From NCBI RefSeq assembly GCF_003391055.1, contig NZ_QUAJ01000008.1:45581-109580 (forward strand): 64,000 bases of DNA, written 5' to 3'. The translations under genes were made by a program, and so were the position numbers. Of this stretch, positions 62,482-64,000 are shown one piece after another (position 1 is the first letter of the stretch; every line of letters starts with the position of its first letter). Under the pieces are notes generated by a model, which did not search any database, was not told the origin of the DNA, and worked only from the letters and a program-made list of their open reading frames with translations. Source of the DNA: Psychrilyobacter piezotolerans (GTDB lineage: Bacteria; Fusobacteriota; Fusobacteriia; Fusobacteriales; Fusobacteriaceae).

Positions 62482-63090
62482 TTATTTCATTCTTCCCATA
62501 AGCTGGTCTTTTATATCTTCCAGCTCTACATCCTGATCCTTTAAAAGCACTAAAAGATGGTATATAAGGTCACTTGCCTCATATATAAGTTCTGATTTAT
62601 CGGGATTTTTGGCAGCGATAATCACCTCTGCACACTCTTCTCCTACCTTTTTAAGGATCTTATCTACCCCCTCTTTATACAGGTAAGCAGTGTAGGAACC
62701 TTCCACAGGGCTGGTTTTTCTGTCTTTTAAAATATCATCCAGGGTAAAAAGCACCTCTCCCATGGTCATACTTTTTGCAGGTGTCACCCTGTTAAAGAAA
62801 CATGATTTTTTTCCTGTATGGCACGCAGGACCTTTTTGTTCAACCTTTATAAGAAGAGTGTCCCCGTCGCAGTCATAGGATATTTCTTTTACTTTCTGAG
62901 TATTTCCTGAAACAGCTCCCTTGTTCCAAAGTTCCTGTCTGCTTCTGGAATAAAACCATGTGTATCCTGTATTCAGAGTTTTCTTATAGCTTTCTTCGTT
63001 CATATAGGCTAACATCAGTACCTCCCCGCTGTTAGAGTTCTGAATTATGGCAGGTATTAGTCCGTTTTTATCAAATTTTATATTTTCCAT
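62482..63090 (-). CDS. hisI: Bifunctional phosphoribosyl-AMP cyclohydrolase / phosphoribosyl-ATP pyrophosphatase
   Basis: A 202-residue HisIE fusion for steps 2 and 3 of histidine synthesis. HisI half (1-115): [57 protein letters not shown] with Zn/Mg ligands. HisE half (from about 118): [30 protein letters not shown] at 63090 has GAGGGG upstream, 16 bp after hisF. Confidence 0.95.
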   Translation of the reverse strand: MENIKFDKNGLIPAIIQNSNSGEVLMLAYMNEESYKKTLNTGYTWFYSRSRQELWNKGAVSGNTQKVKEISYDCDGDTLLIKVEQKGPACHTGKKSCFFNRVTPAKSMTMGEVLFTLDDILKDRKTSPVEGSYTAYLYKEGVDKILKKVGEECAEVIIAAKNPDKSELIYEASDLIYHLLVLLKDQDVELEDIKDQLMGRMK

Positions 63091-63106
63091 ATTTACTCCC
63101 CTCAAA

Positions 63107-63865
63107 CTATATTCTGATTTCAATTCCGCAATCTTTTAAGTACCTCTTAAGATCGGGTATTTTTACCTCTCCAAAGTGAAAGATAGAAGCAGCCAGCCCT
63201 GCATCCACTTTTGGAAGTCTTTCAAAAAGTATTTTAAAATCCTCCATCTTTCCAGCTCCCCCGGAAGCAACAACAGGTACATCCACCACATTGCTTACAG
63301 CTTCTAAGAGCTCCAGGTCAAATCCGCCTTTGACACCATCTGTGTCTATACTATTTACCACTATTTCTCCTGCTCCAAGGTGACATCCTTTTTTAACCCA
63401 TTCTACAGCTTCCAATTCTGTTTCTTTTCTTCCCCCGTTTAAAAATACCTTGAATATACCATCTACCCTTTTTACATCTACAGACAGGACCACACACTGG
63501 CTGCCGTATTTCAGTGCAGCCTCCCTTATGAGTTCAGGATTTTTTATGGCCCCTGAATTGACACTTACCTTGTCTGCCCCAGCCTTTAGCACCCTGTCAA
63601 AGTCGCCTAAAGTGTTGATCCCTCCTCCTACTGTGAGAGGTATGAATACCTGGTCTGCCACCTCCTTAACAATATCTGTAAAAAGTTTTCTTCCCTCGTT
63701 GGTAGCAGTGATATCGTAAAATACCAGCTCGTCAGCTCCCATTTCATTGTATATCCCGGCAAGCTTTACAGGATCTTCCACATCTCTGACACCTTCAAAT
63801 TTAACCCCTTTAACTACCTTCCCGTCCCTCACATCCAGACACGGGATAATTCTCTTGGTTATCAT
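63107..63865 (-). CDS. hisF: Imidazole glycerol phosphate synthase cyclase subunit
   Basis: A 252-residue TIM-barrel that, with HisH, makes imidazole glycerol phosphate and [25 protein letters not shown] at the start (catalytic Asp11), [30 protein letters not shown] with the second catalytic Asp, and [14 protein letters not shown] before ATG. The rest of the his operon is not in the window on its upstream side within 130 bp. Confidence 0.96.
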   Translation of the reverse strand: MITKRIIPCLDVRDGKVVKGVKFEGVRDVEDPVKLAGIYNEMGADELVFYDITATNEGRKLFTDIVKEVADQVFIPLTVGGGINTLGDFDRVLKAGADKVSVNSGAIKNPELIREAALKYGSQCVVLSVDVKRVDGIFKVFLNGGRKETELEAVEWVKKGCHLGAGEIVVNSIDTDGVKGGFDLELLEAVSNVVDVPVVASGGAGKMEDFKILFERLPKVDAGLAASIFHFGEVKIPDLKRYLKDCGIEIRI

Positions 63866-63938
63866 TGTTACCTCCTTGTATAATGAAATAGAGCTATAAA
63901 AGCACTATTTCTAGTTTATTTAATTTTTTAGTATATAA

Positions 63939-64000
63939 TTAACATAGACGCTGTGGATTAGTGTGACCTCCTATAGCTTCGACTATTTCTTTTAGGCTCT
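63939..64000 (-). CDS. Possible end of a gene entering from outside the window
   Basis: On the - strand the last 20 codons before a TAA read SLKEIVEAIGGHTNPQRLC. The frame is open to the window edge. The stretch is coding-like but too short to identify; the same DNA could be non-coding. Confidence 0.3.
   Translation of the reverse strand, partial: SLKEIVEAIGGHTNPQRLC

Overview
The window is AT-rich bacterial DNA with short intergenic gaps, strong Shine-Dalgarno sites and many Rho-independent terminators. The gene set points to an anaerobic, marine- or sediment-type member of the Fusobacteriota (Ilyobacter, Propionigenium or Psychrilyobacter-like). It includes a Na+-translocating NADH:quinone reductase, many ferredoxin and Fe-S proteins, CoA and amino-acid fermentation enzymes, a stand-alone lipoate/Lpd pair, and no aerobic respiratory oxidase. 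The taxonomic call is inference from gene content; no rRNA or tRNA gene is visible.

Layout. 0-2.5 kb: the end of the nqr operon (nqrE partial, nqrF), a small helical protein and a cNMP-binding-only protein. 2.5-6.1 kb: an NMT1/TauT-type ABC importer and a LysO-type lysine exporter split into two genes, plus a 54-residue protein. 6.1-14.9 kb: a secreted charged protein, a PHP phosphoesterase, a region of small and broken genes, CorA with an unusual leader, a small MscS, a three-repeat (probably beta-trefoil) protein, a four-domain CoA-disulfide-reductase/rhodanese/TusA/DsrE fusion, and a SHOCT/Spy-like envelope pair. 15-18.9 kb: aspartokinase, a fatty acid hydroxylase, a copper-chaperone pseudogene, a methyltransferase and a CsoR-type regulator.

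18.9-24.5 kb is an Fe-S/redox block: ferredoxin, Dps-like thioferritin, IscU, C_GCAxxG_C_C protein, DUF1858 protein, and divergently a DUF134 regulator, two NifX/NifB-like proteins and two MinD-type ATPases with inserted ferredoxin domains. The same 14-bp palindrome covers the predicted start point of both divergent promoters, so the DUF134 protein probably controls both arms. 24.8-35.8 kb: a second cNMP-binding-only protein, transposase and membrane-protein relics, two tandem Hsp20 genes, a large dCache-PAS-GGDEF protein, a flavodoxin-cupin fusion, YbaK, an ArsR/ArsP-type permease cluster, a nucleoside hydrolase, ElaA and a sulfurtransferase.

35.6-43.4 kb is bracketed by 155-bp, about 98% identical direct repeats of the sulfurtransferase 3' end. 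It carries an alpha/beta hydrolase, phenolic acid decarboxylase, a Crp-family regulator, a FabK-like flavoprotein, a CoA-transferase, a PadR regulator and an OFA-family transporter. It looks like an acquired catabolic islet; PadR-type operators are shared by the CoA-transferase and padR/transporter promoters. 43.4-45.1 kb is a plastic zone with a broken NUDIX gene and a plasmid-type Rep_3 initiator. 45.1-49.4 kb: a beta-glucoside PTS, a 6-phospho-beta-glucosidase and a SurE-type lipoprotein. 49.4-58.3 kb: a glycosyltransferase overlapping a truncated trmO, and a glutamine module (GlnK/GlnL two-component pair, glutamine/alanine symporter, glutaminase) flanked by two paralogous PAS-GGDEF genes. 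58.5-64 kb: lplA, a lipoyl-domain Lpd, an AhpD-like protein, a MarR regulator, hisIE and hisF.

A dispersed repeat of about 80-100 bp (three copies, plus one hairpin-only copy) sits in gaps irrespective of gene direction and in one case supplies the C-terminus of a gene. It resembles a non-autonomous mobile element.
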